Source of the DNA: Hellea sp.
GTDB lineage: Bacteria; Pseudomonadota; Alphaproteobacteria; Caulobacterales; Maricaulaceae
Reading direction: 5' to 3'
Assembly: GCA_020627655.1 (NCBI GenBank)
Contig: JAHDGM010000011.1
Coordinates: 1-40,485, forward strand
Length of the DNA: 40,485 bases
Shown: positions 1-8,999 of the stretch, piece after piece
Layout: the number at the start of each line of letters is the position of its first letter
Numbering within the stretch: the stretch's first letter is position 1
Notes under the pieces: generated by a model
Told to the model about the DNA's origin: nothing
Seen by the model: only the letters and a program-made list of their open reading frames with translations
The model's database searches: none
Made by a program: the position numbers and the translations under genes

Positions 1-54
1 ACCGCTGACCCTCTCGGTGTAAACGAGATGCTCTACCAGCTGAGCTAACCACCC
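1..54 (-). tRNA. tRNA-Val (anticodon TAC), 3' part outside window
   Basis: On the minus strand the sequence begins GGGTGGTTAGCTCAGCTGGT, a canonical acceptor stem and D-arm. An anticodon arm with a TCTCG/CGAGA stem and a loop carrying TAC follows. The 5' end is at base 54. The T-arm and 3' end lie beyond base 1. A valine tRNA downstream of lon is common in alphaproteobacteria, where it often separates lon/hupB from the nuo operon. Confidence 0.93.
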
Positions 55-95
55 TTTAAACCATCGGGAAATTCGCAAGGCGAAAATCGAGCGCC

Positions 96-2492
96 TTAAT
101 GCGCCGAACGTTCGCCAACGTCAACCTTTTCTCCTAAAATAAATCCAGAAAGTGCGGCTTCATCACTGGCAGTCCATGATATTTCTTCAGGACGGCTTAT
201 TAGAGCCGCCTTTAAGACCTCATCCACTGTAGAAACAGGGATAATTTCTAGAGCAGATTTCACATTTTCAGGGATTTCAGCCAGGTCCTTTTCATTATCG
301 ATTGGGATCAACACGGTTTTCACGCCGCCGCGTAAAGCCGCCAATAGCTTCTCTTTGAGCCCCCCAATCGCAAGAACACGCCCTCTTAGTGTAATTTCTC
401 CGGTCATAGCTATATCTTTTCGCACGGGAATACCCGTCAAAACCGAAACCATAGCTGTAATCATAGCTACACCAGCAGACGGTCCATCTTTTGGCGTAGC
501 GCCTTCTGGTACATGGACATGAATATCTCGACTTTGAAACTTCCGTGGACTAATACCCAATTGAGGCGCGCGCGATTGAACAAATGAGTTCGCCGCAGAA
601 ATAGACTCCTTCATTACATCCTTCAAATTACCTGTAACCGTCATTTTGCCCTTACCTGACATGGCAACGGCTTCAATTGTCAAAATGTCACCACCTGCCT
701 CAGTCCAAGCCAGTCCCGTAACAACACCAATCTGGTTTTCTTTGTCAGTTTGGCCAAATCTGAAACGCTGAACACCCAGAAGGTCACCCAGGTTTTTAAC
801 CGTTACTGACACAGCTTCTGTTTCGCCGCCAATAATAAGCTTGATAGCTTTACGGCCAAGTTTTGCCATTTCACGCTTTAAGCTACGGACACCGGCTTCG
901 CGTGTATAATATCGGATCGTATCTCGAATAGCAGCTTCGCTGATTTTAAACTCACCTTTTCTAAGGCCATGATCCTTCAGCATATCTGGAATGAGGTGCC
1001 GCTGTGCGATTTCTACTTTTTCGTCTTCAGTATACCCAGGAATTCGGATGATCTCCATCCGGTCAAGTAGGGGTTGCGACATATTCAAAGAGTTAGCCGT
1101 AGTTATAAACAACACGTCAGATAGATCATAATCAACATCTAGGTAATGATCACTGAAAGTGTCATTTTGCTCTGGATCCAACACCTCTAGCAGGGCCGCT
1201 GACGGATCACCTCGGTGATCATGCCCCATTTTGTCAATTTCATCGAGCAAGAAGAGCGGGTTATTATATTTCGCTTTTTTCATGGACTGAATAATTCGTC
1301 CCGGCATAGAGCCAATATATGTACGTCGATGTCCGCGAATTTCAGATTCGTCTCGAACACCGCCCAACGAAACCCGGACAAATTCACGACCTGTCGCCGA
1401 TGCAATGGAACGCCCCAGTGAAGTCTTACCGACTCCAGGAGGCCCTACCAGGCACAAAATCGGGCCTTTTATTTTTTTTGTCCGTGCCTGTACTGCCAAA
1501 TGCTCAACAATCCGCTCTTTGACCTTATCAAGGCCATAGTGATCGGCGTCTAATATATCCTGAGCCTTCTTAAGATCAGTACGGAGGCGTTTCTTTTTAC
1601 CCCAAGGCACTGAAAGCAACCAATCTAAATAGTTGCGAGACACATTCGCCTCTGCAGACATAGGACTCATTTGTTTCAGACGCTTAAGTTCCGCGTCCGC
1701 TTTTTTCCGAGCTTCTTTGGAGAGCTTGGTATCATCAATCTTTTCCTGAAGCTCAGCAATTTCATCCGGGCCTTCATTACCAAGTTCTGTCTGGATCGCT
1801 TTCATTTGCTCATTGAGATAATATTCGCGCTGCGTTTTCTCCATTTGACGCTTAACACGACCCCGGATTTTCTTTTCCACTTTCATGACAGACAATTCGC
1901 CTTCGATCAGAGACAATATCTCTTCAAGACGAGATGTCACATCAGCCATAGACAATAATGACTGCTTTTGATCAATACGTGCGTTCAAATGCACAGCTAT
2001 GACGTCCGCTAATTTAGAGGGCGCAACAATGTCAGACACGGATGTCACGACCTCTTCAGCAATTTTTTTGTTTTGCTTGGCGTAACGCTTAAATTCACTC
2101 ATTACAGTGTTTATTAAGGGCTTCATTTCAGGGTTATCTGAATTTTGCTCGGCAATATCTTCTGCTTCTGCCTCAAAAAACTCAGAATTTTGCGTAAACT
2201 TAACGGCCTTGGCACGTTTTACGCCCTCTACAAGAACTCGCACGGTTCCATCAGGCAGCTTTAAAAGCTGCAAAATTTTAGCGATACATCCGATAGAATG
2301 AATGTCATCCACGGAAGGCTCATCAACATCGGCCTCTTTTTGTGTCAGCAGGAAAATACGTTTTTCATCCCGCATAACCTCTTCCAAAGCCTTAATCGAC
2401 TTTTCGCGACCCACAAATAAAGGTACAACCATATGTGGAAAGACAACGATATCCCGGAGCGGAAGAACAGGCAGGAGAGTTGCTGCAGACAT
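96..2492 (-). CDS. lon: ATP-dependent endopeptidase La (Lon)
   Basis: Lon degrades misfolded and short-lived regulatory proteins in the cytoplasm. At 798 residues the length is normal. The order is an N-terminal LON substrate-binding domain (about 1-200), a coiled-coil region, an AAA+ module and a C-terminal protease domain. Walker A GPPGVGKTS is at 350-358 and Walker B FLLDE at 414-418. The Ser-Lys dyad is S672 (in KDGPSAG) and K715 (in GGLKEKL). The start is supported by AGAGGT a few bases upstream. It lies 106 bases downstream of clpX on the same strand, with a possible heat-shock promoter in the gap. hupB, which often follows lon in this class, is not present before the tRNA gene. Confidence 0.98.
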   Translation of the reverse strand: MSAATLLPVLPLRDIVVFPHMVVPLFVGREKSIKALEEVMRDEKRIFLLTQKEADVDEPSVDDIHSIGCIAKILQLLKLPDGTVRVLVEGVKRAKAVKFTQNSEFFEAEAEDIAEQNSDNPEMKPLINTVMSEFKRYAKQNKKIAEEVVTSVSDIVAPSKLADVIAVHLNARIDQKQSLLSMADVTSRLEEILSLIEGELSVMKVEKKIRGRVKRQMEKTQREYYLNEQMKAIQTELGNEGPDEIAELQEKIDDTKLSKEARKKADAELKRLKQMSPMSAEANVSRNYLDWLLSVPWGKKKRLRTDLKKAQDILDADHYGLDKVKERIVEHLAVQARTKKIKGPILCLVGPPGVGKTSLGRSIASATGREFVRVSLGGVRDESEIRGHRRTYIGSMPGRIIQSMKKAKYNNPLFLLDEIDKMGHDHRGDPSAALLEVLDPEQNDTFSDHYLDVDYDLSDVLFITTANSLNMSQPLLDRMEIIRIPGYTEDEKVEIAQRHLIPDMLKDHGLRKGEFKISEAAIRDTIRYYTREAGVRSLKREMAKLGRKAIKLIIGGETEAVSVTVKNLGDLLGVQRFRFGQTDKENQIGVVTGLAWTEAGGDILTIEAVAMSGKGKMTVTGNLKDVMKESISAANSFVQSRAPQLGISPRKFQSRDIHVHVPEGATPKDGPSAGVAMITAMVSVLTGIPVRKDIAMTGEITLRGRVLAIGGLKEKLLAALRGGVKTVLIPIDNEKDLAEIPENVKSALEIIPVSTVDEVLKAALISRPEEISWTASDEAALSGFILGEKVDVGERSAH

Positions 2493-2534
2493 TTTTACCT
2501 CTTTATCGGATCGAACCGTTTATTGTTTCATTCT

Positions 2535-2563
2535 AAGTGGGAATACTCAGTCGGAATTCAACC
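2535..2563 (-). promoter_or_regulatory. Possible sigma-32 (heat-shock) promoter of lon
   Basis: Read on the minus strand, GTTGAAT (2556-2562) resembles the -35 box CTTGAAA. CCCACTT (2535-2541) resembles the -10 box CCCCATT, with a 14-base spacer. It lies about 45 bases upstream of the lon start, and lon is a classic heat-shock gene. The match is partial, so this is a suggestion only. Confidence 0.35.
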
Positions 2564-2598
2564 CTGTTTCCCAATTAAAACTCACATATATTGATCGT

Positions 2599-3861
2599 CT
2601 AAGAGGCTTTATCGGATGCTTTCTTGCGTTCCGCGTAAATTAACAAGGGCTGCGCCTGTCCGGCGACAACTTCGCCATTAATAACAACCTCACGAACGCC
2701 TTCAAACGATGGCAAATCATACATGGTATCCAGCAAAATGCCTTCCATAATAGATCGCAATCCACGCGCGCCTGTTTTCCGGACAATTGCCTTCTTAGCA
2801 ATCTCACTCAATGCGTCGTCAGAGAAGCTCAACTGCACCTCTTCCATTTGAAAGAGTGTCTGGTATTGTTTAACCAGAGCATTTTTCGGCTCAGTCAGGA
2901 TTTTAATCAGAGCATTTTCGTCCAAATCTTCCAAAGTTGCGATAACCGGCAATCGTCCGATAAATTCCGGGATTAATCCAAACCGCAACAAGTCATCAGG
3001 CTCTACTTCACGTAGAATGTCCCCAACCCGGCGCTCATCAACATCTTTGATCTTGGCTCCAAAACCGATAGATGAGCCTTCGTCACGGTTAGAAATAACC
3101 TTATCCAGCCCGGCAAACGCACCGCCAACAACAAACAAAATATTGGTTGTATCAACTTGCAAAAATTCCTGTTGCGGATGCTTGCGACCACCTTGGGGCG
3201 GCACAGAAGCAACTGTGCCCTCCATAATCTTCAATAAGGCCTGCTGAACTCCCTCACCTGAAACATCCCGCGTAATCGATGGGTTATCAGATTTACGGCT
3301 GATTTTATCGACTTCGTCAATGTAGACGATACCACGTTGAGCCCGATCAACATTATAATCAGCGGATTGCAGAAGTTTTAGAATAATATTTTCGACATCT
3401 TCGCCGACATAACCAGCTTCAGTCAAAGTGGTCGCATCAGCCATAGTAAATGGAACATCCAAAATGCGCGCCAATGTCTGCGCTAGAAGTGTCTTACCAC
3501 AGCCCGTTGGCCCAATGAGAAGAATATTAGACTTGGCAAGCTCAACTGCAGGATCACTTGTTGCATGGTTAAGGCGCTTATAGTGATTGTGGACAGCTAC
3601 GGATAGAACACGCTTTGCATGGGCTTGACCAATAACGTAATCGTCCAAAATTTCGCAAATTTCCTGAGGCGTAGGGACACCTTCATGAGCTTTAGTGACA
3701 GAGCTTTTGCCTTCTTCACGGATAATATCCATGCAAAGCTCAACACATTCATCGCAGATGAACACCGTTGGCCCAGCAATAAGCTTACGTACTTCATGTT
3801 GGCTTTTGCCGCAAAATGAACAGTAAAGCGTGTTCTTTGAATCGCTGCTGTTTTTACTCAT
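2599..3861 (-). CDS. clpX: ATP-dependent Clp protease ATP-binding subunit ClpX
   Basis: ClpX is the hexameric unfoldase that feeds substrates, including ssrA-tagged proteins, into ClpP. The 420 residues match the family. An N-terminal C4 zinc finger is formed by C14, C17, C36 and C39. Walker A GPTGCGKT is at 117-124. The pore loop GYVGED, the RKH loop (GGRKHPQQ) and the IGF loop (SSIGFGAK) that docks on ClpP are all present. The C-terminal sensor region (FIGRLPV and GARGLRS) is intact. It lies between clpP (173 bases upstream) and lon, the usual alphaproteobacterial order. Confidence 0.98.
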   Translation of the reverse strand: MSKNSSDSKNTLYCSFCGKSQHEVRKLIAGPTVFICDECVELCMDIIREEGKSSVTKAHEGVPTPQEICEILDDYVIGQAHAKRVLSVAVHNHYKRLNHATSDPAVELAKSNILLIGPTGCGKTLLAQTLARILDVPFTMADATTLTEAGYVGEDVENIILKLLQSADYNVDRAQRGIVYIDEVDKISRKSDNPSITRDVSGEGVQQALLKIMEGTVASVPPQGGRKHPQQEFLQVDTTNILFVVGGAFAGLDKVISNRDEGSSIGFGAKIKDVDERRVGDILREVEPDDLLRFGLIPEFIGRLPVIATLEDLDENALIKILTEPKNALVKQYQTLFQMEEVQLSFSDDALSEIAKKAIVRKTGARGLRSIMEGILLDTMYDLPSFEGVREVVINGEVVAGQAQPLLIYAERKKASDKAS

Positions 3862-4034
3862 CTCGGTTCATCCCGTTATTCTTACGCCCTATCTCTGCAA
3901 AAACGATGCCTAAAACAGAGGTCTATTTTGTCATATATTACGACACATATGTTACATTTGCATTACCAGTACGCTATATGGAACACCTTTTTATGTTGCT
4001 AGCAAGTCTGAAATGCAAACATGGCGCCTAAGTT

Positions 4035-4655
4035 TTAGCCCGCTTCCTCACGATGCGTGTAAACATGGTCCACTAATCCGAAGTCTTTAGCTTCCTGAGC
4101 AGTCATAAAATGATCGCGATCCAGGGTTTTTTCAATGGTCGAATATTTTTGACCTGTATGCTTGACGTAAATTTCATTTAAACGCTTTTTCATAGCCAGA
4201 ATATCTTTTGCGTGACGCTCAATATCTGATGCCTGCCCCCGGAAACCGCCAGATGGCTGATGGACCATGATGCGAGCATTAGGTAAAGCAATACGCATAT
4301 CTTTGTTGCCAGCCGCGAGAAGTAGAGACCCCATAGAGGCAGCTTGCCCCATGCAGACAGTTGAAATGGGGCATTTCACATATTGCATAGTGTCATAAAT
4401 CGCCATCCCAGAGGTAACTACGCCGCCTGGAGAGTTAATATACATGGCAATCTCTTTTTTCGGATTTTCCGACTCCAGAAATAACAGCTGTGCAGAAATT
4501 GTAGCAGCCATATTATCTTCCACTGGGCCGTTTAAAAATATGATGCGGTCACGCAGCAAACGAGAGAACACATCATAGCCACGAATATTATCTGTGGCAC
4601 GTTCAAATACAGTGGGTACGATGAAATCGGTAATTACGTCTTCGGGATGTCTCAT
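4035..4655 (-). CDS. clpP: ATP-dependent Clp protease proteolytic subunit ClpP
   Basis: ClpP is a serine protease that forms the double-heptameric degradation chamber capped by ClpX (or ClpA). It has 206 residues, and the catalytic triad is S107 (in GQAASMGS), H132 (in MVHQPSGG) and D181 (in LDRDHF). The start MRHPEDV is typical of alphaproteobacterial ClpP. It stands upstream of clpX on the same strand. The tig terminator lies about 100 bases upstream, so clpP probably has its own promoter in 4656-4753. Confidence 0.98.
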   Translation of the reverse strand: MRHPEDVITDFIVPTVFERATDNIRGYDVFSRLLRDRIIFLNGPVEDNMAATISAQLLFLESENPKKEIAMYINSPGGVVTSGMAIYDTMQYVKCPISTVCMGQAASMGSLLLAAGNKDMRIALPNARIMVHQPSGGFRGQASDIERHAKDILAMKKRLNEIYVKHTGQKYSTIEKTLDRDHFMTAQEAKDFGLVDHVYTHREEAG

Positions 4656-4754
4656 TTTTATGTCCTAAGCTGATATGCAGCGAATCGCTATGATCTTTGT
4701 TTTCATGAAAGTGTTACTTCAATATTGACGCCGTGATGATATTTTCAAGGGGTA

Positions 4755-4784
4755 AATAAAGAAAACCCGGCCAAATTGACCGGG
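4755..4784 (-). terminator. Rho-independent terminator of tig
   Basis: On the minus strand CCCGGTCA pairs with TGGCCGGG across a 3-base loop (4766-4784). This is an 8-bp stem with one G-U pair, followed by TTTTCTTTATT (4755-4765). It lies about 30 bases beyond the tig stop codon and separates tig from clpP. Confidence 0.85.
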
Positions 4785-4814
4785 CTTTACAAATTTTCAT
4801 GAACTAGAAACGAA

Positions 4815-6155
4815 TTAGATCATCTCGTCTTCTTCATAAAGCTTATCTCTTGAAACCTTTTTATCGGTCACTTTGGCTTGCTCGATGATAAAGTCCACAA
4901 CCTTTTCCTCGTAAATCGGAGCACGCAATTGAGCTACTGCATTCGGATTTTTTTGATAAAACTCAATAACCTGTTGCTCCTGCCCTGGATAACGGCGGGC
5001 TTCGGCGATCATAGCTTGCTGAAGCTCTTCATTGGTCACATTGACTTCCGCCTTCTGCCCCATTTCGGCCAGGACAAGACCAAGACGCACCCGGCGCTCG
5101 GCAATTTTACGGTAGTCTTTTTCAAGCTGCTTATCAGACTTCTTGGCATCCTCTTCATCGAGATTGCCAGCTTCTTTCTCTGCCTGCACCTGCGACCAGA
5201 TATTCGAAAATTCAGCCTCTACCATGCCAGGCGGCAAATCAAAGTCATGCTTTTTATCTAACTCATCTAAAATCGCACGTTTTAGCTTTAGGCGGCTTTG
5301 GGCTTCATATTCACCTTCAAGCTGCTCTTTGATAACCTCTTTGAGCTTATCAAGACCTTCAAAACCAAACTTTGAGGCCAATTCATCATCAACCTTGGCA
5401 TCTTGTTCACCTTGAACTTCTAAAACTTCAGTTTCAAAAACAGCTTCTTTGCCAGCCAGTTCCTTAGCGCCATACTCTTCCGGGAAAGTTACCGTCACAT
5501 CGAGCTTATCACCGGCCTTTGCTCCAATGAGCTGGTCTTCAAATCCAGGAATAAACGTACCGGACCCCAATACAAGCTGGTGCTCGTCCATGGCCCCGCC
5601 ATCAAAAGCCTCGCCGTCAATTCGACCAACAAAATTGATCAGAACTGCGTCATCTTTTTTAGCCTTAGCCGTTTTGGCTTTTTTCTTATATGTCTTCTGG
5701 CCCTCAGCCAGTTGCGATAGGCGCTCATCTATATTCTTATCATCAATTTCTGAAGTTAGACGTGTGAACTTCAGCTTGCCTGGTTCAGCAGGCTCAAATT
5801 CAGGGATCATTTCCACTGTCATTTTATATTCAAGATCTGCCTTACCCTTGGTGACTTCTTCGCCATTTGCGCGAAGGTCAATTTTAGGCTGACCAGCTGG
5901 ACGAATGTTATTGTCATTCATTGCTTGCTGGCTGGATGTATTTAAAACATCCTCAACCACATCTTTCATGATAGATTGGCCGAACATCTTACGGATATGC
6001 GACATAGGCACTTTACCCGGGCGAAAGCCTTTCAGGCTTACTTGGGGCTGCATTTCCTTAATTTTTGCCTCTAATTTCTCGGCAAGCTCTTCCTTTGGAA
6101 CTGTAACATTATAGGTACGGCTCAAGCCTTTAGCTTCAACTTCTTTGATCTGCAT
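4815..6155 (-). CDS. tig: Trigger factor, ribosome-associated chaperone
   Basis: Trigger factor binds the ribosomal exit tunnel and protects nascent chains, and it has peptidyl-prolyl isomerase activity. I place the start at MQIKEVEAKG (446 residues). GGAAGA lies 6 bases upstream, and the family normally begins with this beta strand. The frame is open to an ATG at 6212, but that extension has no family-like sequence. The ribosome-docking signature GFRPGKVP is at 43-50. An FKBP-type domain (about 155-240) carries VGRIDGEAFDGG and FIPGFEDQLIGAKAGD. The C-terminal part is the helical arm domain. A terminator follows, and it is transcribed divergently from the DedA gene. Confidence 0.97.
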   Translation of the reverse strand: MQIKEVEAKGLSRTYNVTVPKEELAEKLEAKIKEMQPQVSLKGFRPGKVPMSHIRKMFGQSIMKDVVEDVLNTSSQQAMNDNNIRPAGQPKIDLRANGEEVTKGKADLEYKMTVEMIPEFEPAEPGKLKFTRLTSEIDDKNIDERLSQLAEGQKTYKKKAKTAKAKKDDAVLINFVGRIDGEAFDGGAMDEHQLVLGSGTFIPGFEDQLIGAKAGDKLDVTVTFPEEYGAKELAGKEAVFETEVLEVQGEQDAKVDDELASKFGFEGLDKLKEVIKEQLEGEYEAQSRLKLKRAILDELDKKHDFDLPPGMVEAEFSNIWSQVQAEKEAGNLDEEDAKKSDKQLEKDYRKIAERRVRLGLVLAEMGQKAEVNVTNEELQQAMIAEARRYPGQEQQVIEFYQKNPNAVAQLRAPIYEEKVVDFIIEQAKVTDKKVSRDKLYEEDEMI

Positions 6156-6361
6156 TTTTCGTCTTCCATACGTTATAAAGCCAGACCCCCTATGGCAGAG
6201 TAGGAACATCAAGACTTTACTGGGTAAAATTTGCGCGCCTTATGTCACGGAGTTTTCCAATAGGCAATACGACTTCGCCAGTAATTCACGCGAAAAAACA
6301 ACGCATTGCTTGCAAATGCGGTTTCAAATTGCAACTTTCGACTAAAATAACGTGAAACTAC

Positions 6362-6925
6362 ATGCTCTCAGAAATCTACAACAGCATTTTACCTGATTCT
6401 GCACCATGGGTGATCTATGTAATAATCTTGATTGGCCCGTTCATTCAAGAAGACGCGGCTGTGATCATAGCGGCCAGTCTGTCTGCCACCGGCACAACAC
6501 AAGCTGTTCCAACTTTTATTATAATTCTTATTGGGCTCTTTTTTAGTGATATCTGGAAATACTGGATTGGATGGGCAGCCTTAAAAAACGGAAAAGTCCA
6601 ATCTTTTGCCAATCAGGAGAAAATTTTAAATCTTCAGGAAAACATCCAAAGCAACCCACTCACACTCCTGGTTATAGCTCGCTTTATCCCACTAACCCGT
6701 GTTCCGGCTTTAATAGCCTGTGGCTTTTTTAAAATGTCATATTTTAAATTTTGCCTCATCATCGCAACAACAGCCCTAGTCTATGTTAGTGTTATTTTTG
6801 CAGCATTTCACATAGCCGGCACATTGATAGAAGACAGTATAAAATGGATCTTGCCGTTAATCGGTGTCGCACTGGCAGCTCTAACAATTCTATATCATTT
6901 TTGGCGTCGACGCACCGGCACATAA
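6362..6925 (+). CDS. DedA/SNARE-associated family membrane protein
   Basis: This is an inner-membrane protein of 187 residues with about five hydrophobic segments. The family motif FIQEDAAVIIAA lies near the N-terminus and ARFIPLTRVPALIACG in the middle, matching the conserved F-x-x-x-R-x-x-P block of DedA proteins. Members flip or transport lipids such as undecaprenyl phosphate and influence envelope integrity. The substrate here cannot be told from sequence. It is divergent from tig and convergent with ccmE. At under 190 residues it is slightly short for the family. Confidence 0.85.
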   Translation: MLSEIYNSILPDSAPWVIYVIILIGPFIQEDAAVIIAASLSATGTTQAVPTFIIILIGLFFSDIWKYWIGWAALKNGKVQSFANQEKILNLQENIQSNPLTLLVIARFIPLTRVPALIACGFFKMSYFKFCLIIATTALVYVSVIFAAFHIAGTLIEDSIKWILPLIGVALAALTILYHFWRRRTGT

Positions 6926-7036
6926 GAGAGAATTCACAAGCGGAAAAGCAAAAACATAACTTACCGTTGAACACTCCATAAACTAGACCACCCCTAGTGG
7001 ATTTTCAGACAAAATAAGCATTACTAATATAAAAAT

Positions 7037-7060
7037 AAATGCATGTGGGACTATGCATTT
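7037..7060. other. Inverted repeat, 8-bp stem
   Basis: AAATGCAT (7037-7044) and ATGCATTT (7053-7060) form a perfect 8-bp hairpin with an 8-base loop, in the convergent gap between the DedA gene and ccmE. No T-run follows on either strand, so a terminator role is uncertain. Its function is unknown. Confidence 0.55.
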
Positions 7061-7086
7061 GATTATATCTGGTTATAAAGCGAACG

Positions 7087-7142
7087 TCCTCGAATGAGGA
7101 TGACGGGCGCCCGGTTGCCCCACATCGATTGCGGTGCCCGTC
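7087..7142 (+). other. Structured region, candidate small RNA or 3' UTR element
   Basis: Two hairpins stand side by side. TCCTC/GAGGA (7087-7091 and 7096-7100) has a GAAT loop. GACGGGCGCC (7102-7111) pairs with GGTGCCCGTC (7133-7142) over 10 bp around a 21-base loop. On the plus strand the one imperfect position is a G-U pair. On the minus strand it would be an A-C mismatch, so a plus-strand RNA is favoured. No T-tract follows. I cannot match it to a known RNA family. Confidence 0.45.
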
Positions 7143-7169
7143 TCTAATACTAATCCAATTACCAAGAAG

Positions 7170-7601
7170 CTATTTGACCGGTTGGTAATTCTCATCATGT
7201 TTAGCCAAGACCTCTTCAGCCTGCATACGGTTAAACGCGGTCATACGTCCAGACACCACAACGCCGTCACCTTCTGCAAACAAATCAGGTAGAACTCCCG
7301 TATAACTGACCTCAATTTCACCCCTTGATATGTCCTCATCCGCGTCCTCAGTCGGAAAGTCAGTAATACTGAAACGTGTCGTGACATTCTCCCCCTCTAC
7401 CACTGATCCCGTAACTACGAGGCCGCCAATCTTGATGACCTCTGATTGGGCAATAAAGTCATCAGACAAAACTTCAGACGGATTGTAAAAAAACTGCGTG
7501 CTTTCCCGTAAGGCTGAAAAAACCAACCAGGCACCAAACACAAGCAGTGAACCAAATACGGCTATAAGGGCTAAACGGCTATTCTGATGTTTTGGCGTCA
7601 T
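7170..7601 (-). CDS. ccmE: Cytochrome c maturation heme chaperone CcmE
   Basis: CcmE is a periplasmic, membrane-anchored chaperone that binds heme covalently and hands it to the CcmFH ligation complex. The 143 residues include an N-terminal membrane anchor (about 9-30) and an OB-fold beta domain. The C-terminal motif HDENYQP carries the heme-attaching H135 and axial-ligand Y139. It is transcribed divergently from ccmABCD with a 97-base shared promoter region. In many relatives ccmE sits with ccmF and ccmH instead; those genes are not in this window. Confidence 0.96.
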   Translation of the reverse strand: MTPKHQNSRLALIAVFGSLLVFGAWLVFSALRESTQFFYNPSEVLSDDFIAQSEVIKIGGLVVTGSVVEGENVTTRFSITDFPTEDADEDISRGEIEVSYTGVLPDLFAEGDGVVVSGRMTAFNRMQAEEVLAKHDENYQPVK

Positions 7602-7698
7602 AAAATTGGACTAACAAAGCTATCGCAAAAGTGAAGAGTACGTTTTGCCACGGCTCATCCTATCTTGTCACTGCCTTCCTTCAATGAAATAAGACATT

Positions 7699-8340
7699 AT
7701 GCCTACGCATCTGACACATCAACATCACACACATAAGCTGACCTTTGATCAAGTATCATGCATCAAGGGCGATGCTATATTGTTTGATAAACTATCATTT
7801 GAGCTCCACTCAGGACAAATTTTGTGGATTCAAGGCGACAATGGCATAGGAAAAACGAGCATATTACGAATTGCAGCAGGCCTATCACAACCAAATGAAG
7901 GCAACATCGCCTGGCAGGAAGAGGAAGCACAGGTAAACCCACGTCACCTTATCGCATATCAAGGCCACAATAACGGCCTGCACCATGATTTCACCGTGAA
8001 AGAAGAAGCCGCGTTATGGGCAGAGCTTTATGATAATGCCGTGCCTATTGAAAACTACATTCAGGCTGTTGGCCTTCAGGAAAAGACCGCAGTCAAAACC
8101 GCAGCTCTGTCAGCAGGGCAAAAGAGGCGGCTCGCGCTCTTGCGATTGATGATTAGTGAACGCCCTTTATGGATCATGGATGAGCCAAAGGCGTCCATGG
8201 ACCAGTCAGGACAATCCTTGATAACAAGCCTTATGGACTCCCACCTTGCAGCAGGCGGTAGCATTTTGGCCGCAACCCATGACCAGACGACACCCTTAGG
8301 TCGACATGCGCGGCGGCTAACATTGGAGACAATCCAATGA
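7699..8340 (+). CDS. ccmA: Heme exporter ATP-binding protein CcmA
   Basis: CcmA is the ATPase of the CcmABCD complex, which releases holo-CcmE during cytochrome c biogenesis. It has 213 residues with Walker A GDNGIGKTS (46-54), the ABC signature LSAGQKRRLALLRL and Walker B LWIMDEP. The N-terminus is unusual: five histidines in residues 4-12 (THLTHQHHTHK) precede the first beta strand. No better downstream start is obvious. It overlaps ccmB by 4 bases (ATGA), implying translational coupling. Confidence 0.96.
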   Translation: MPTHLTHQHHTHKLTFDQVSCIKGDAILFDKLSFELHSGQILWIQGDNGIGKTSILRIAAGLSQPNEGNIAWQEEEAQVNPRHLIAYQGHNNGLHHDFTVKEEAALWAELYDNAVPIENYIQAVGLQEKTAVKTAALSAGQKRRLALLRLMISERPLWIMDEPKASMDQSGQSLITSLMDSHLAAGGSILAATHDQTTPLGRHARRLTLETIQ

Positions 8341-8993
8341 ACACTCTTCTTTGGCGCGATCTCAGATTAGCCCTACGCAATCCTCGCGGGTGGGTAATGT
8401 CAGTCATTTTTTTCGTATTATTTTTGAGCGTGATGGCTATTGCTCTAGGAGGTAACACAACTAAACTTCGTCCCCTTGCTCCGCCCCTGATTTGGATGGC
8501 CTTGCTTTTCGGTCAGTTGTTAACATTCCCTACCATCTTCCAGAGAGATATTGTTGATGGCACATATGAGCAGTTACATCTGAGCGGCATTTCAGGACTA
8601 TCCATCACCACAAGTAAAATGATCAGTTGTTTTGTTGTGTCCATCTGCCCGTTATTGTTAGCTATCCCTGCCCTTGGCATAGGATACGGCCTAGATAAAA
8701 CTACACTCGCCGCAATTTTATTATCAGTAATATTAGGAGGTCCGGCCATTATCGCGTACGGTATTTTTTCTGGCTCCATAGTTGCCAAAGAAGGTAATGC
8801 TGGTTTTTTGGTTATTCTAATCGCGCTACCCTTTTTGGTCCCTGTTTTAATTTTTGCTTTAGGAGGAATTGCCTCTTATCGCGAAAACGGTTTATGGAAC
8901 TTAGAGTTTCAAGCACTATCAGGGATTAGTCTTATTGCTATTGCTGCGGCAATACCTGCAACAGCCGCCACCCTTTCGAGTTATCAGGATTAA
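8337..8993 (+). CDS. ccmB: Heme exporter membrane protein CcmB
   Basis: CcmB is an integral membrane component of the CcmABCD complex. It has 218 residues and about six hydrophobic segments, starting with MNTLLWRDLRLALRNP. The conserved family stretch near LAPPLIWMALLFGQLL is present. It starts inside the last codons of ccmA and ends six bases before ccmC. The assignment rests on family-like sequence plus exact operon position. Confidence 0.95.
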   Translation: MNTLLWRDLRLALRNPRGWVMSVIFFVLFLSVMAIALGGNTTKLRPLAPPLIWMALLFGQLLTFPTIFQRDIVDGTYEQLHLSGISGLSITTSKMISCFVVSICPLLLAIPALGIGYGLDKTTLAAILLSVILGGPAIIAYGIFSGSIVAKEGNAGFLVILIALPFLVPVLIFALGGIASYRENGLWNLEFQALSGISLIAIAAAIPATAATLSSYQD

Positions 8994-8999
8994 GTCATT

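Noticed and set aside
4721-4749. Possible heat-shock promoter of clpP
   Set aside because: CTTGAAA at 4743-4749 (minus strand) is a perfect -35 box, but no C-rich -10 box lies at the right distance.
6156-6212. Longer trigger factor start
   Set aside because: The 19 extra residues (MMFLLCHRGSG...) have no family counterpart, and a good ribosome-binding site serves the ATG at 6155.
6302-6320. Hairpin CGCATT/AATGCG upstream of the DedA gene
   Set aside because: Only 6 bp and AT-containing, with no T-run; likely chance in the divergent promoter region.
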